Assembly (NCBI GenBank): GCA_019414645.1 | Contig: DXLP01000017.1 | Location: forward strand, 1-56,787 | Reading direction: 5' to 3' | Length of the DNA: 56,787 nt | Origin: Collinsella sp. | GTDB lineage: Bacteria; Actinomycetota; Coriobacteriia; Coriobacteriales; Coriobacteriaceae | Shown: positions 18,401 through 26,440 of the stretch, piece after piece | Position numbering within the stretch: position 1 is the first letter of the stretch | How the letters are laid out: every line of letters begins with the position of its first letter | Position numbers and translations under genes: made by a program | Notes under the pieces: generated by a model | Seen by the model: the letters and a program-made list of their open reading frames with translations, nothing else | The model's database searches: none | What the model was told of the DNA's origin: nothing

Positions 18401-19498
18401 TTAGAGCTGAGCGGCGTCCTCGAGGAGGGCGTCCCAGATGGCGAGGGCGGCGGCTGCTTCGGCTACGGGGACGGCACGCGGGACGATGCAGGGATCGTGG
18501 CGGCCGTGGACCGAGAGCTCGGCATTTTCCATGGCGTCCATGTCCACGGTCTGTTGCTCGCGACCGATGGAGGGCGTCGGCTTTACGGCCATCCGCCACA
18601 TGACGGGTGCGCCCGTGGAAATGCCGCCCAGGATGCCGCCGGCGTTATTGGACTCGACCGCAATCTCGCCGGTCTCGGCATCAACGCGATACGGATCGTT
18701 GTTCTCGCTGCCGCGCATGGCGGCCACGGCAAAGCCCATGCCAAACTCCACACCCTTTACGGCGGGAATGCCAAACGCGATCTGTGCTATGCGGTTCTCG
18801 ATACCGTCGAACATGGGGTCGCCGATGCCCGCGGGAAGCCCGTAGATGCCGCACTCCACGATGCCGCCGATACTGTCGAGCTCGTCGCGCGCGGCTAGGA
18901 TCTCCTCGCGCATGCGGTCGGCTGCGGCGGCGTCAATGCAGGGCAGATCGTTCGTGAGGATCGCCTTGCGGTCGGCCTCGCGATAGACCATGTCGTCCAT
19001 GGGCAGGTCGGAGATGCCGCCGATCTGCGCGACGTGCGCCATGACCTTGATGCCGCGGGCCTCGAGTGCCTGCAGCGCGATGCCGCCAGCGATGCACAAG
19101 GGGGCCGTCAGGCGGCCGGAGAAGTGTCCGCCGCCGGCGACGTCGTGCATGTTGTGGTACTTCACGCGCGCAGGAAAGTCTGCGTGCCCTGGGCGGGGCT
19201 TGCGGCGCAGCTCGGAATAGTCCTTGGAGCGCGTGTTGGTGTTTTCGATAATTGCTGCGATGGGTGCGCCAGTGGTGTGTCCATCGATCACACCAGCGAT
19301 GATATGCGCGGCGTCGGCCTCGCGGCGCTTGGTTGCGGTCTCGTCGCGACCGGGGGCGCGACGGTCCAAAAAGGCCTGCAGCTGCTCCTGGTCAACGGCG
19401 ATACCGGCGGGGATGCCGTCGAGCGAGCAGCCGATAGCAGGGGAGTGCGACTGGCCAAAGATGCTTAAGTGCAAAACGTTGCCAAAGGTCGAGGACAT
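18401..19498 (-). CDS. aroC: Chorismate synthase
   Basis: A 365-residue FMN-dependent lyase producing chorismate from EPSP, the end of the shared shikimate pathway. Signature blocks: FGQSHSPAIG near residue 14, RPGHADFPARVKY, DVAGGGHFSGRLTAP with the catalytic His, and GGILGGISTGAPV near the C-terminus. The start is the ATG at 19498, one base after the aroA stop, with GAGGAATAG as ribosome site inside the aroA end, so the two are coupled. The 18 extra upstream codons of the open frame overlap aroA and are not needed. Confidence 0.95.
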   Translation of the reverse strand: MSSTFGNVLHLSIFGQSHSPAIGCSLDGIPAGIAVDQEQLQAFLDRRAPGRDETATKRREADAAHIIAGVIDGHTTGAPIAAIIENTNTRSKDYSELRRKPRPGHADFPARVKYHNMHDVAGGGHFSGRLTAPLCIAGGIALQALEARGIKVMAHVAQIGGISDLPMDDMVYREADRKAILTNDLPCIDAAAADRMREEILAARDELDSIGGIVECGIYGLPAGIGDPMFDGIENRIAQIAFGIPAVKGVEFGMGFAVAAMRGSENNDPYRVDAETGEIAVESNNAGGILGGISTGAPVMWRMAVKPTPSIGREQQTVDMDAMENAELSVHGRHDPCIVPRAVPVAEAAAALAIWDALLEDAAQL

Positions 19499-19499
19499 G

Positions 19500-20819
19500 C
19501 TATTCCTCCTCGAGCGTGACCTTGCCGCCCAGCAGGCGGTAGTGGTCAAAGAAATCGGGATAGGACTTGTTGACGGCCTCGGCGCCGTGGATCACGACTT
19601 CGCCAGTGGCGCGGCTCGCAGCGATGGCGGCCATCATGGCGATGCGGTGGTCGTTGTGCGAATCGACCTCGCCGCCGGTAAAGGCGTCGACACCCTTGAT
19701 GATGAGGTCGTCGCCGGCAATGCGCACCTGTGCGCCCAGTGCGGTGAGCTCGCGGGTGGTGGTGGCCAGACGGTCGGATTCCTTGATGCGCAGGCGGGCG
19801 CAATCGCGGATGAACGTGCGGCCTTGCGCCAGCGATGCCACGGCAGAGATAACGGGCACCAAGTCGGGGATGTCGTGCGCGCTCATCTCAAAGCCGGCGA
19901 GCTTGTCGGACTGCACGGTGGCGGCGTTGGTGGAGCGCACGATGCGGGCACCGAAGCGCGAGAGCGCGGCAAGCACGTTGCGGTCGCCTTGCGCAGAGCT
20001 GAGCGACACGCCCTCGACGGTGATGGGGTCGGTACCGATGGCGCCGGCACACAGCCAAAAGGCGGCGTTGGACCAGTCGCCCTCGACAGCAACGTTGCCT
20101 GGAGTGCGGTACGAGCCGCTGTCCACGCGGAAGTTCGTGATCTCGGGCTGGCCGTCCTTGGCGGGGATACGCTCGACGTTGACCTCGACGCCGAAGGCCT
20201 TCATGGCCTGGATGGTCAGGTTGATATAGGGGCGGCTCTCGATAAGGCCGGTTACCTGCACGCAGGAGGGCTGGGCCAAAAGCGGGGCTGCCAGCAGCAA
20301 GCCGGAGATGTACTGCGAGCTCACATTGCCCGGCAGGATAAAGGTGCCCGGGCGCATGCGGCCGCTTGTCTTGAGCGGGAAGCCGCCCAGACCCTGCAGG
20401 TCGCAGCCGGCGGCAATGATCTCGTCGGAGAGCGGGGAGAGGGGGCGTGCGCCCAGGCGGCCCTGGCCCACAAAGGTGGCCTCTGCCCCCAGCGCGCAGG
20501 CGACGGGCAGCATAAAGCGGAGCGTGGAGCCGCTCTCGCCGCAGTCGAGCGTGCCGCCCGCAAGTGCCTTGAGCAGGCCAAACTCAATACTCTTCATGGT
20601 GGGATGGACTTGGAACCCGTCCTCGACGGTCTCGATGCGGGCACCCAGGGCCGTGAGGCAGCGCACCGTGGCCTCGATATCGGCGCAGGTGGTGTTGCAA
20701 GTGACGTGCGTCTCGCCGTTGGCGAGTGCGGCACAGATGATGAGGCGGTGCGCCATCGACTTGGACGCGATGGCGGGAACGGTGCCCTTGAGCGGGGAGG
20801 GGGTGATGCGGGCTAGCAT
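19500..20819 (-). CDS. aroA: 3-phosphoshikimate 1-carboxyvinyltransferase (EPSP synthase)
   Basis: A 439-residue EPSP synthase joining shikimate-3-phosphate and phosphoenolpyruvate. Typical features are the two-domain repeat structure, SKSMAHRLIICAALA with the substrate Lys at residue about 20, DCGESGSTLRFMLP, and RIKESDRLATT near residue 345, followed by HNDHRIAMM. The motif around residue 95 reads C-G-E-S-G-S-T, as in Gram-positive-like enzymes. The ATG at 20819 overlaps the aroB end by seven bases. Confidence 0.94.
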   Translation of the reverse strand: MLARITPSPLKGTVPAIASKSMAHRLIICAALANGETHVTCNTTCADIEATVRCLTALGARIETVEDGFQVHPTMKSIEFGLLKALAGGTLDCGESGSTLRFMLPVACALGAEATFVGQGRLGARPLSPLSDEIIAAGCDLQGLGGFPLKTSGRMRPGTFILPGNVSSQYISGLLLAAPLLAQPSCVQVTGLIESRPYINLTIQAMKAFGVEVNVERIPAKDGQPEITNFRVDSGSYRTPGNVAVEGDWSNAAFWLCAGAIGTDPITVEGVSLSSAQGDRNVLAALSRFGARIVRSTNAATVQSDKLAGFEMSAHDIPDLVPVISAVASLAQGRTFIRDCARLRIKESDRLATTTRELTALGAQVRIAGDDLIIKGVDAFTGGEVDSHNDHRIAMMAAIAASRATGEVVIHGAEAVNKSYPDFFDHYRLLGGKVTLEEE

Positions 20820-21919
20820 ACGGATGCGTCTCCCTTCTGGCCGAGGCCCTCGGCAATTAAATCATGGAAGGTGGAAAGCGGCGTGCGGTCGATGCTGCAG
20901 CGGCCAATACCGTGCGGAATCACCAGATCGATGGTGTCACCGGCGCGTTTTTTGTCGTGCAGCGCCTCGGCAAAGATGGCGTCGGCCGAAAGCTCACAGC
21001 GGGTCTTGAGGCCATGACGGGCGCAGAGCTCCTCGATGCGACCGGGCAGCTCGGCATCGCAAATGCCGTGCAGGGCTGCGGCACGCGTGATGATGCCCAT
21101 GCCGATCGACACGCAGTTGCCGTGTCCCAGCTCAAAGTGCTCGCAGGCCTCGACGGCATGTCCGGCGCTGTGTCCAAAGTTGAGGAGCTTGCGCTGGTTG
21201 GTCTCGCGTTCGTCGGCAACGACCACGGCGCGCTTAATGTCGATATTGCGGGCGATTATGAGCGCCACGCGGGCCACGTCGCGGTTCAGCAGCTCAAGCG
21301 TGAGCGGGGTCTTCTCCAGCTCGGCGAAGAGCTCGGGGTCGGCGATCACGGCGTGCTTGACGACTTCGCCGCAGCCGTCGGCGAACTGCTCGGGCGTGAG
21401 GGTGGCAAGGCATCCCACGTCAGCGATGACAACACTTGGCTGCCAAAAGGCGCCAGCTAGGTTCTTGCCGGCAGCCAGGTCGATGGCCGTCTTGCCGCCC
21501 ACCGACGAGTCCACCATAGCGAGCAGACTCGTGGGGATCTGCACAAACTTGCAGCCGCGCATGTAGGTGGCGGCCACAAAGCCGGCCACGTCGCCCACGA
21601 CGCCGCCGCCGAGTGCCACGATCACGTCGGAGCGCGAAAGCTCGTGCTCGGCTACAAACTCAAGAATGGCAACGTAGGTCTCGGCGCGCTTGTGTACCTC
21701 GCCGGCCTCGAAGGTGCAAATGCTTACCTCATAGCCTGACGCCTCCAGGCTCTGCTTAACGGGCATCTGGTAGAGCGGGCCCACGTTGGTGTCCGTCACG
21801 ATGACGGCGCGGGTGCCTCCGGCGGTGGCGCGAACGAGTGGCCCTGCCTGCTCCAGCAAAAACGTGCCCACGTGTACCTGGTAGTGGCGTGCGGTGTCGA
21901 TATCGATGGTAATCGCCAT
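20813..21919 (-). CDS. aroB: 3-dehydroquinate synthase
   Basis: A 368-residue NAD- and metal-dependent enzyme cyclising DAHP to 3-dehydroquinate. Conserved segments: GGGVVGDVAGFVAATYMRG (nucleotide loop), VDSSVGGKTAIDL, KNLAGAFWQP and the metal-binding LNFGHSAGHAVE. Its 3' end overlaps aroA by seven bases. The ATG at 21919 follows AGGACC. The gap to tyrA is 36 bases and holds no terminator. Confidence 0.95.
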   Translation of the reverse strand: MAITIDIDTARHYQVHVGTFLLEQAGPLVRATAGGTRAVIVTDTNVGPLYQMPVKQSLEASGYEVSICTFEAGEVHKRAETYVAILEFVAEHELSRSDVIVALGGGVVGDVAGFVAATYMRGCKFVQIPTSLLAMVDSSVGGKTAIDLAAGKNLAGAFWQPSVVIADVGCLATLTPEQFADGCGEVVKHAVIADPELFAELEKTPLTLELLNRDVARVALIIARNIDIKRAVVVADERETNQRKLLNFGHSAGHAVEACEHFELGHGNCVSIGMGIITRAAALHGICDAELPGRIEELCARHGLKTRCELSADAIFAEALHDKKRAGDTIDLVIPHGIGRCSIDRTPLSTFHDLIAEGLGQKGDASVC

Positions 21920-21955
21920 AAGCTATGGTCCTTTCGACCTGGCGTGATAGGTGGT

Positions 21956-22870
21956 CTAGTGGGCGCTCTCGTCGTCGAGTGCGCGCTTGATGCGATCGCC
22001 CTCGGCAAGGAGATTCTCAAGATAACGCTGGTCGCGGTTCTTGAGCGCACGGCTGTAGGCGCCGAGCGAATCGATCAGATGGTCGATCTCGAAGGCGAGA
22101 GCGTCGGCGTCGTCAATCATGAGCTCGGACCACATCTGCGGGTTGAGGTGGGCCACGCGCGTGAGGTCGCGGTAGCTACCGGCAGAGAAGCCGTGGTGGA
22201 CCTGGGCGGTGGGGCTCTTTACGTAGGCGTTGGACACCACGTGCGCGAGCTGGCTCGTAAAGGCGATCACGCGGTCGTGCTCGGTGGCGGTGGTCACGCT
22301 GAACTTGCCAAACCCCAAGGGACGCACCATCTCGCGAACCTGGCCCAAGAGCTCCAGCTTAAGAGCATCGTCTACCGCAGGCGGAACGAGCACGAGCGGT
22401 GCGCCCTGGAACAGGTCGGCGCTGGAATGGGCGTAGCCCGAGAACTGGGTGCCCGCCATGGGGTGTGCGCCCACAAAGTAAAAGCCGTGCTCTCGTGCGA
22501 GCTCAAAGGCCCGCTCACACACGATGCCCTTCACACCCACGGTGTCGATCACCACGGGGCCCATGATGGCATCGGTGTCGGTGGCGTCGGCGAGCGCCTG
22601 AGCGTGGGCCTCGAGCCACTCGATGCATCCTTTAGGATAGCAGGCAAGGACGATGATGTCGCACTCGCCGAGCGTCTCGTCGTTGAGCTCGCCGGCGACG
22701 GTACCCATGCTGGCGGCCGTCATCACGTCATCGTCGGGGTCCCAGGCAAGCACGCGAACGCCCGCCTGCGCATAGCCGCGGGCAAAGCTGCCGCCGATGA
22801 GGCCCAGGCCCACGATGCCGGCGCACTTGGGTCCACCCTGGTTGACGCGTGCGTTTCTCACCGTACCCAT
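21956..22870 (-). CDS. tyrA: Prephenate dehydrogenase
   Basis: A 304-residue NAD(P)-dependent dehydrogenase channelling prephenate to tyrosine. The N-terminal Rossmann motif is GIVGLGLIGGSFARG (about residues 18-32). HPMAGTQFSGYAHSSADLFQ contains the catalytic His region and substrate contacts. The C-terminal helical domain carries HVVSNAY and the AGSYRDLTRVA segment typical of the family. No ACT domain is attached, so tyrosine feedback control would have to be elsewhere. It starts three bases after aroF ends. Confidence 0.92.
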   Translation of the reverse strand: MGTVRNARVNQGGPKCAGIVGLGLIGGSFARGYAQAGVRVLAWDPDDDVMTAASMGTVAGELNDETLGECDIIVLACYPKGCIEWLEAHAQALADATDTDAIMGPVVIDTVGVKGIVCERAFELAREHGFYFVGAHPMAGTQFSGYAHSSADLFQGAPLVLVPPAVDDALKLELLGQVREMVRPLGFGKFSVTTATEHDRVIAFTSQLAHVVSNAYVKSPTAQVHHGFSAGSYRDLTRVAHLNPQMWSELMIDDADALAFEIDHLIDSLGAYSRALKNRDQRYLENLLAEGDRIKRALDDESAH

Positions 22871-22873
22871 GGG

Positions 22874-23899
22874 TTACTCCTGAACGGTCTCTTGGCAGAC
22901 GACCTCGCGGATGGCGCGGATGCGGCGCATGGTGTCGTCGAACTGGTCGGGGGTGAGGGCCTGAGCACCGTCGGACCAAGCGTGGCTCGGGTCGTCGTGG
23001 ACCTCGATCTCCAGACCGTTGGCGCCGCAGGCAGTCGCGGCGAGCGCCATGGGCTCGACATAGCGGGTGTAGCCGGTGGCGTGGCTGGGGTCGGCGACGA
23101 CGGGCAGGTGCGATAGGTGGTGCAGCACCGGCACGGCGTTGAGGTCGAAGGTGTTGCGGGTGCGGGTCTCGAAGGTGCGAATGCCGCGCTCGCACAGGAT
23201 GACGTTGTCGTTGCCCTCGCTCATGATGTACTCGGCAGCCATGAGCAACTCGTCGACGGTGCCGGACATGCCGCGCTTGAGCAGGACCGGGGTCTTGGTC
23301 TTGCCGACCTCCTTGAGCAGGGGGAAGTTCTGCGCGTTGCGGGCGCCGATCTGCATGACGTCGATCTTCTTATCCAAGAAGACCTGCACGTCGCGCGGGT
23401 CCATGATCTCGGTGACGATCGGCATGTCGAGCTCGGCGGATGCCTCGCATAGCAGGTCCAGGCCGGCGGGACCCATGCCCTGGTAGGCGTAAGGGGAGGT
23501 GCGGGGCTTGTAGGCGCCACCGCGCAGCATCGTGGCGCCGGCGGCCTTTACGCGGCGTGCGATGCGAATGAGGTTTTCGCCCTCGACGGAGCAGGGTCCG
23601 GCGATGACCTGGAACTGGTCGCCGCCGATCTTGACGCCGTGGCCGCAGTCGATGACGGAGTCCTCAGGGTGGAACTTGCGGTTGGCACGCTTAAAGGGCT
23701 CGGAGACGCGCTGCACGCGCTCGACGACATCCATGGACTCGAGCAAGAACGGGTCGATCTTGGTCGTATCGCCCACCAGGCCGATGATGGTCTCGTTCTC
23801 GCCGCGCGAGACGTCGGTCTTGAGACCCTTCTTCTCAATCCAGCTGACGATATGGCCGACGGCCTCGTCGCTGGCGCTCTGCTTTAAAATCGCAATCAT
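22874..23899 (-). CDS. aroF: 3-deoxy-7-phosphoheptulonate synthase (DAHP synthase, type I-beta)
   Basis: A 341-residue enzyme for the first step of the shikimate pathway, condensing phosphoenolpyruvate and erythrose-4-phosphate. Residues 1-70 form a ferredoxin-like regulatory domain, as in Thermotoga-type enzymes. The TIM barrel carries VIAGPCSVEG, LRGGAYKPRTSPYAYQG, LLKRGMSGT and VVADPSHATGY with metal ligands. The ATG at 23899 is preceded by GAGAGG; an upstream extension of the open frame is rejected. It is the first gene of the operon, behind a leader with a terminator-like hairpin. Confidence 0.94.
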   Translation of the reverse strand: MIAILKQSASDEAVGHIVSWIEKKGLKTDVSRGENETIIGLVGDTTKIDPFLLESMDVVERVQRVSEPFKRANRKFHPEDSVIDCGHGVKIGGDQFQVIAGPCSVEGENLIRIARRVKAAGATMLRGGAYKPRTSPYAYQGMGPAGLDLLCEASAELDMPIVTEIMDPRDVQVFLDKKIDVMQIGARNAQNFPLLKEVGKTKTPVLLKRGMSGTVDELLMAAEYIMSEGNDNVILCERGIRTFETRTRNTFDLNAVPVLHHLSHLPVVADPSHATGYTRYVEPMALAATACGANGLEIEVHDDPSHAWSDGAQALTPDQFDDTMRRIRAIREVVCQETVQE

Positions 23900-23932
23900 G
23901 GTGTGCCTCTCACCTCGATGGATAGCTCTTGC

Positions 23933-23958
23933 AAAAACGGCCCGCATCGCGAGCCGTT
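23933..23958 (-). terminator. Leader hairpin with T run ahead of aroF (candidate attenuator)
   Basis: On the minus strand AACGGCTCGC pairs with GCGGGCCGTT (one G-T pair, loop GAT) and is followed directly by Ts (plus-strand As at 23933-23937). It lies 34 bases upstream of the aroF ATG and downstream of a TATAAA box, so it is inside the likely transcript leader. No T-box or leader peptide was recognised. Confidence 0.6.
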
Positions 23959-23975
23959 ATATATGTGCATGAGAG

Positions 23976-23981
23976 TTTATA
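23976..23981 (-). promoter_or_regulatory. Candidate -10 box for the aro operon
   Basis: The minus strand reads TATAAA at 23981-23976, about 77 bases before aroF. A good -35 partner is not evident (AACGCA at 16 bases), so this is tentative. Confidence 0.35.
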
Positions 23982-24060
23982 CTAATTGTTTCACTTTTGC
24001 GTTCTAAGGTGAGCCTCTGCGCCGTGTCTCCCACGTAATTGCAAAGCTTTTTCTATTCTT

Positions 24061-24090
24061 TTGTTAGCCCGTGGCGCACTTGGGTATAAT
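24061..24090 (+). promoter_or_regulatory. Promoter of tRNA-Arg(CCG)
   Basis: -35 TTGTTA (24061-24066), an 18-base spacer and a perfect -10 TATAAT (24085-24090). The tRNA begins 12 bases after the -10 box. Confidence 0.6.
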
Positions 24091-24101
24091 GCCAACCGTT
24101 C

Positions 24102-24178
24102 GCCCTATTAGCTCAGGGGATTAGAGCGTCTGCCTCCGGAGCAGAAGGCCGTTGGTTCGAATCCAACATGGGGCACCA
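24102..24178 (+). tRNA. tRNA-Arg (anticodon CCG), CCA encoded, prophage integration target
   Basis: Acceptor GCCCTAT pairs with ATGGGGC. The anticodon stem is TCTGC/GCAGA with loop CTCCGGA (anticodon CCG, reading CGG), the T-loop is TTCGAAT, and ACCA is encoded. The gene is intact. To its right everything is phage-like, and the serine recombinase gene on the opposite strand ends inside it. This indicates that the phage integrated into this tRNA and restored its 3' end. Confidence 0.92.
24113..24178. other. Probable prophage attachment site (attL) within tRNA-Arg
   Basis: The boundary between host (aro operon) and phage DNA falls in or just after the tRNA 3' half, and the integrase reading frame stops at 24113 inside it. 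The matching attR would be a direct repeat of part of this segment beyond the right edge of the window. The exact core cannot be fixed from one end. Confidence 0.5.
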
Positions 24179-25573
24179 TTCCAATTTTGCTCGAACCCGC
24201 TGGATGTCCAATCTGGCGGGTTCGCCCTTTTTATCGTAGTTCAGCGTGACCAGTATCTCGTCCTCCGAGACGACCGCCTGCCACACGAATGCCTTCAGCA
24301 GCGTCGCGTCGTCGAGTGCCGTCCCGCACTGCAGGAAGTCGGCGAAGCGCTCCGGGTCTATCCTCTCGTCCGTGATGGCCTCGAGGTCGTACCTCGCTCG
24401 CGCCTGCTGCTCCTCGAGCTCGGCTATGCGCTCGTTCACGCCCGGTGCTATCACGCCCTGCTCGATGGCGTTGAGGATGTTCCTCAGGCCCCTCTCGGCG
24501 GCCCTGAGCGAGTCCTCGGCCTGCATGCGACGCGCCCGCACCTCGGCCGTGTCCGCGCGCTCCGCTACCATGTTGGCTATCTGCAGCGCCTCGCCGCGGT
24601 CGCCGAGCAGCCCGCGCAGCGCCGAGGCTATGGAGCCCTCGAGCTCCTCGCGCCTGATGTTGCGGACGCACGACCCTGGGCAGCTGTAGTACTCGTACTT
24701 CACGTTGTTGCGGCCCCTGCCGCTCACGCCCTGCAGGTTCCTGCCGCATTCCGCGCACAGCGCCGTCCCCGCGAGGGCGAAGTCGCCCCAGTTCTCGCTC
24801 GAGCGCTGCTTGCGGCACTTGATTCCCTGGACCTCCATGAACGTCACCTCGTCCACTATCGCCGGCATCCCGCCCTCGCGGACGATGCCTCCCCACTCGT
24901 ACCTTCCCGTGTACCTGCGGTCACGCAGCATCTGCTGCACCATTGCTTGGCCGCACGGGTTGCCCTTGCGCGTCCTGAGGCCGCGCCGCGCGAACTCGCG
25001 CGCTATCGCGTTCATGGACATGCGCTCCAGCCTCAGCGCGAAGGCCTCGCGCACCCACGCCGCCTGCGCCTCGTCGACCTCGTACTCGTCGTCCTCGTTC
25101 CTGCGGTATCCGAAGATGCGCACGCCGTTGGTCTTGCACTTGAGGGCGTTGCCCTCCATTCCGCGCTTGGTCCTGATGGCGGTCTTCCTCGACTCGCAGG
25201 CGGCGAGCCCCTCGAGCAGCTTCTCGTAGATGATGCCCTCCGGGCTGTCGGGTATCTGCTCGAGCGCCGAGACCAGCTTGACGCCGTGCGCGGCGAGCTC
25301 GCGCTTGTATATCGGCGCGTCGTACTCGCCGCGGCTGAAGCGGTCCATCATGTAGACGAGGACGATCTCGCTCTCGCCGGCGTTGGCTATCATCCGCTGG
25401 AACTCGGGGCGGTCGTCGGTGCGCCCCGACACGGCGCGGTCGCAGTACTCCGCCGCGACCTCGTAGCCCTCGCGCGCGCACCACTCGCGGCAGACGCGCA
25501 GCTGGTCCTCGATCGAGGCCTCGCGCTGCCTGTTGCACGAGAATCTCGCGTATATCACTGCCTTCTTTGGCAT
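24113..25573 (-). CDS. int: Large serine recombinase (phage integrase)
   Basis: A 486-residue large serine integrase. The catalytic domain (residues 1-150) starts KKAVIYARFSCNRQREASIE, with nucleophile Ser12, and has the DRFSR motif. A recombinase domain with GYRRNEDDEYEVDEAQAAWV follows, then a zinc ribbon (C-A-E-C...C-P-G-S-C) and a long coiled coil. The last 20 or so residues (CPMLDSNQRPSAPEADALIP) are the antisense of tRNA-Arg(CCG), so the current C-terminus was created by integration and may differ in the free phage. Such enzymes join attP and attB; excision normally needs a directionality factor. ATG at 25573. Confidence 0.93.
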   Translation of the reverse strand: MPKKAVIYARFSCNRQREASIEDQLRVCREWCAREGYEVAAEYCDRAVSGRTDDRPEFQRMIANAGESEIVLVYMMDRFSRGEYDAPIYKRELAAHGVKLVSALEQIPDSPEGIIYEKLLEGLAACESRKTAIRTKRGMEGNALKCKTNGVRIFGYRRNEDDEYEVDEAQAAWVREAFALRLERMSMNAIAREFARRGLRTRKGNPCGQAMVQQMLRDRRYTGRYEWGGIVREGGMPAIVDEVTFMEVQGIKCRKQRSSENWGDFALAGTALCAECGRNLQGVSGRGRNNVKYEYYSCPGSCVRNIRREELEGSIASALRGLLGDRGEALQIANMVAERADTAEVRARRMQAEDSLRAAERGLRNILNAIEQGVIAPGVNERIAELEEQQARARYDLEAITDERIDPERFADFLQCGTALDDATLLKAFVWQAVVSEDEILVTLNYDKKGEPARLDIQRVRAKLEWCPMLDSNQRPSAPEADALIP

Positions 25574-25627
25574 AATGTAGAAGCCCCCTCAAGTTGTGAG
25601 TTTGCAAAGATGCTTGGGCGGTTGGAT

Positions 25628-25672
25628 GCCCCGTCGGCTAAAGCGGTACCAGCGCTGCCGACGGGGCTCTTT
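25628..25672 (+). terminator. Hairpin with T run upstream of the integrase gene
   Basis: GCCCCGTCGGC (25628-25638) and GCCGACGGGGC (25657-25667) pair perfectly across an 18-base loop, followed by TCTTTTTA. The orientation suits plus-strand transcripts, which would be antisense to the integrase. It may block read-through from the tRNA. Confidence 0.55.
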
Positions 25673-26104
25673 TTATATATATGCGCCATAAGGTGCGACG
25701 CAAATGCTGTAACTGTCGCTAATGGTGAAGCCGCGCGCGTAATCGCGGCACGGTGGCATAGAGAAAGCCCGGTATGTCCGATTGAACATGAAGTCGTGCT
25801 CCTCCATTTTCTTCGCGCTTATAGTGCCAAGCAAGGTACCGTCCTCGTCTAGTATTACAGCGGCTCCATCCTCAACTTCCCAATGCGGTGGCATGTTCCT
25901 CTTCGTTTGCCGCTTAAGTTTGACCGAAAACGGTGCGAATGGCTGGTGAGTGGACAAAGCGTCTTCAAATGCCGTATAGCTGTGGGTGTATAGGCAGTCA
26001 CTCGCTAGCGCCCAGAGGGCGAACGGCACGTCCATTGGCGGCTGTCCAGCTCCCTGCTGAGCCTTTGCCGCCGTTTTGCTCATTGACTTTTTAAAAAGTC
26101 CCAT
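25673..26104 (-). CDS. Hypothetical prophage protein next to the repressor
   Basis: A 143-residue soluble protein starting MGLFKKSMSKTAAKAQQ. No family was recognised. The ATG at 26104 was chosen because the repressor gene ends just five bases upstream; a longer frame would overlap it. Its place in the lysogenic, minus-strand operon suggests a role in lysogeny, superinfection exclusion or antirepression, but this is only positional. The charged N-terminus and the IVAPYGAYI-like C-terminal tail show no membrane segment. Confidence 0.6.
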   Translation of the reverse strand: MGLFKKSMSKTAAKAQQGAGQPPMDVPFALWALASDCLYTHSYTAFEDALSTHQPFAPFSVKLKRQTKRNMPPHWEVEDGAAVILDEDGTLLGTISAKKMEEHDFMFNRTYRAFSMPPCRDYARGFTISDSYSICVAPYGAYI

Positions 26105-26108
26105 AAAG

Positions 26109-26330
26109 CTATTCACCGTCCTCGTATGATTCCGCGCGCTCGAGTAGCTCGTCGACCGTGATACCCATCGCGTGCGCGATCTTGTAAACAATGCTTGCCT
26201 TGGGATCTTTTATCTTCCCACTGAAAATCTGGGAGACGTGGGCGTCGGATAACCCAGAAGCCCTGCAAACGTCGGCCTGCTTCATGCCGCGCTCGCCAAG
26301 ATAGTCAATCAATGCGCGTGAGAGCTGCAT
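26109..26330 (-). CDS. HTH repressor (Cro/CI, XRE family)
   Basis: A 73-residue helix-turn-helix protein: MKQADVCRASGLSDAHVSQIFSGK carries the two DNA-contact helices, followed by IVYKIAHAMGITVDELL. No peptidase or dimerisation domain is present, so it is shorter than lambda CI. It faces the divergent Cro-like gene across a spacer with three identical-pattern operators, the first of which overlaps its own probable promoter. It is therefore the likely lysogeny repressor and autoregulated. Confidence 0.8.
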   Translation of the reverse strand: MQLSRALIDYLGERGMKQADVCRASGLSDAHVSQIFSGKIKDPKASIVYKIAHAMGITVDELLERAESYEDGE

Positions 26331-26368
26331 TTGTAGCTCCTCTCCATCTAAAGACTGTACGAATAAAT

Positions 26369-26384
26369 CCTAACAGAAATTAGG
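26369..26384. promoter_or_regulatory. Operator O1 (CCTAA-N6-TTAGG)
   Basis: CCTAACAGAAATTAGG, an inverted repeat with five-base arms. It overlaps the candidate minus-strand promoter of the repressor: -35 TTGAAG, 16-base spacer, -10 TAGGAT. Confidence 0.75.
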
Positions 26385-26401
26385 AAAACTTCAACATTCT
26401 A

Positions 26402-26430
26402 TTGATTCCTAATGTGCATTAGGTTACTGT
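26402..26430 (+). promoter_or_regulatory. Candidate early (rightward) promoter
   Basis: -35 TTGATT (26402-26407), a 17-base spacer and a weak -10 TACTGT (26425-26430). Operator O2 fills the spacer almost exactly, so a bound repressor would block polymerase. Confidence 0.45.
26408..26423. promoter_or_regulatory. Operator O2 (CCTAA-N6-TTAGG)
   Basis: CCTAATGTGCATTAGG; the arms extend to CCTAATG/CATTAGG, so this is the most symmetrical of the three sites. It lies 39 bases centre to centre from O1. Confidence 0.8.
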
Positions 26431-26440
26431 ATCCAATGTA

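Noticed and set aside
19224..20816. A 530-codon plus-strand open frame over aroA
   Set aside because: Antisense shadow of aroA, whose conserved motifs are intact.
14211..24178. The two tRNA-Arg genes as attachment-site repeats of one mobile element
   Set aside because: They share only the short common T-arm sequence, have different anticodons, and the DNA between them is housekeeping aro genes.
24152..25852. A 566-codon plus-strand open frame
   Set aside because: It is the complement of the serine recombinase, whose catalytic and zinc-ribbon motifs are clear on the minus strand.
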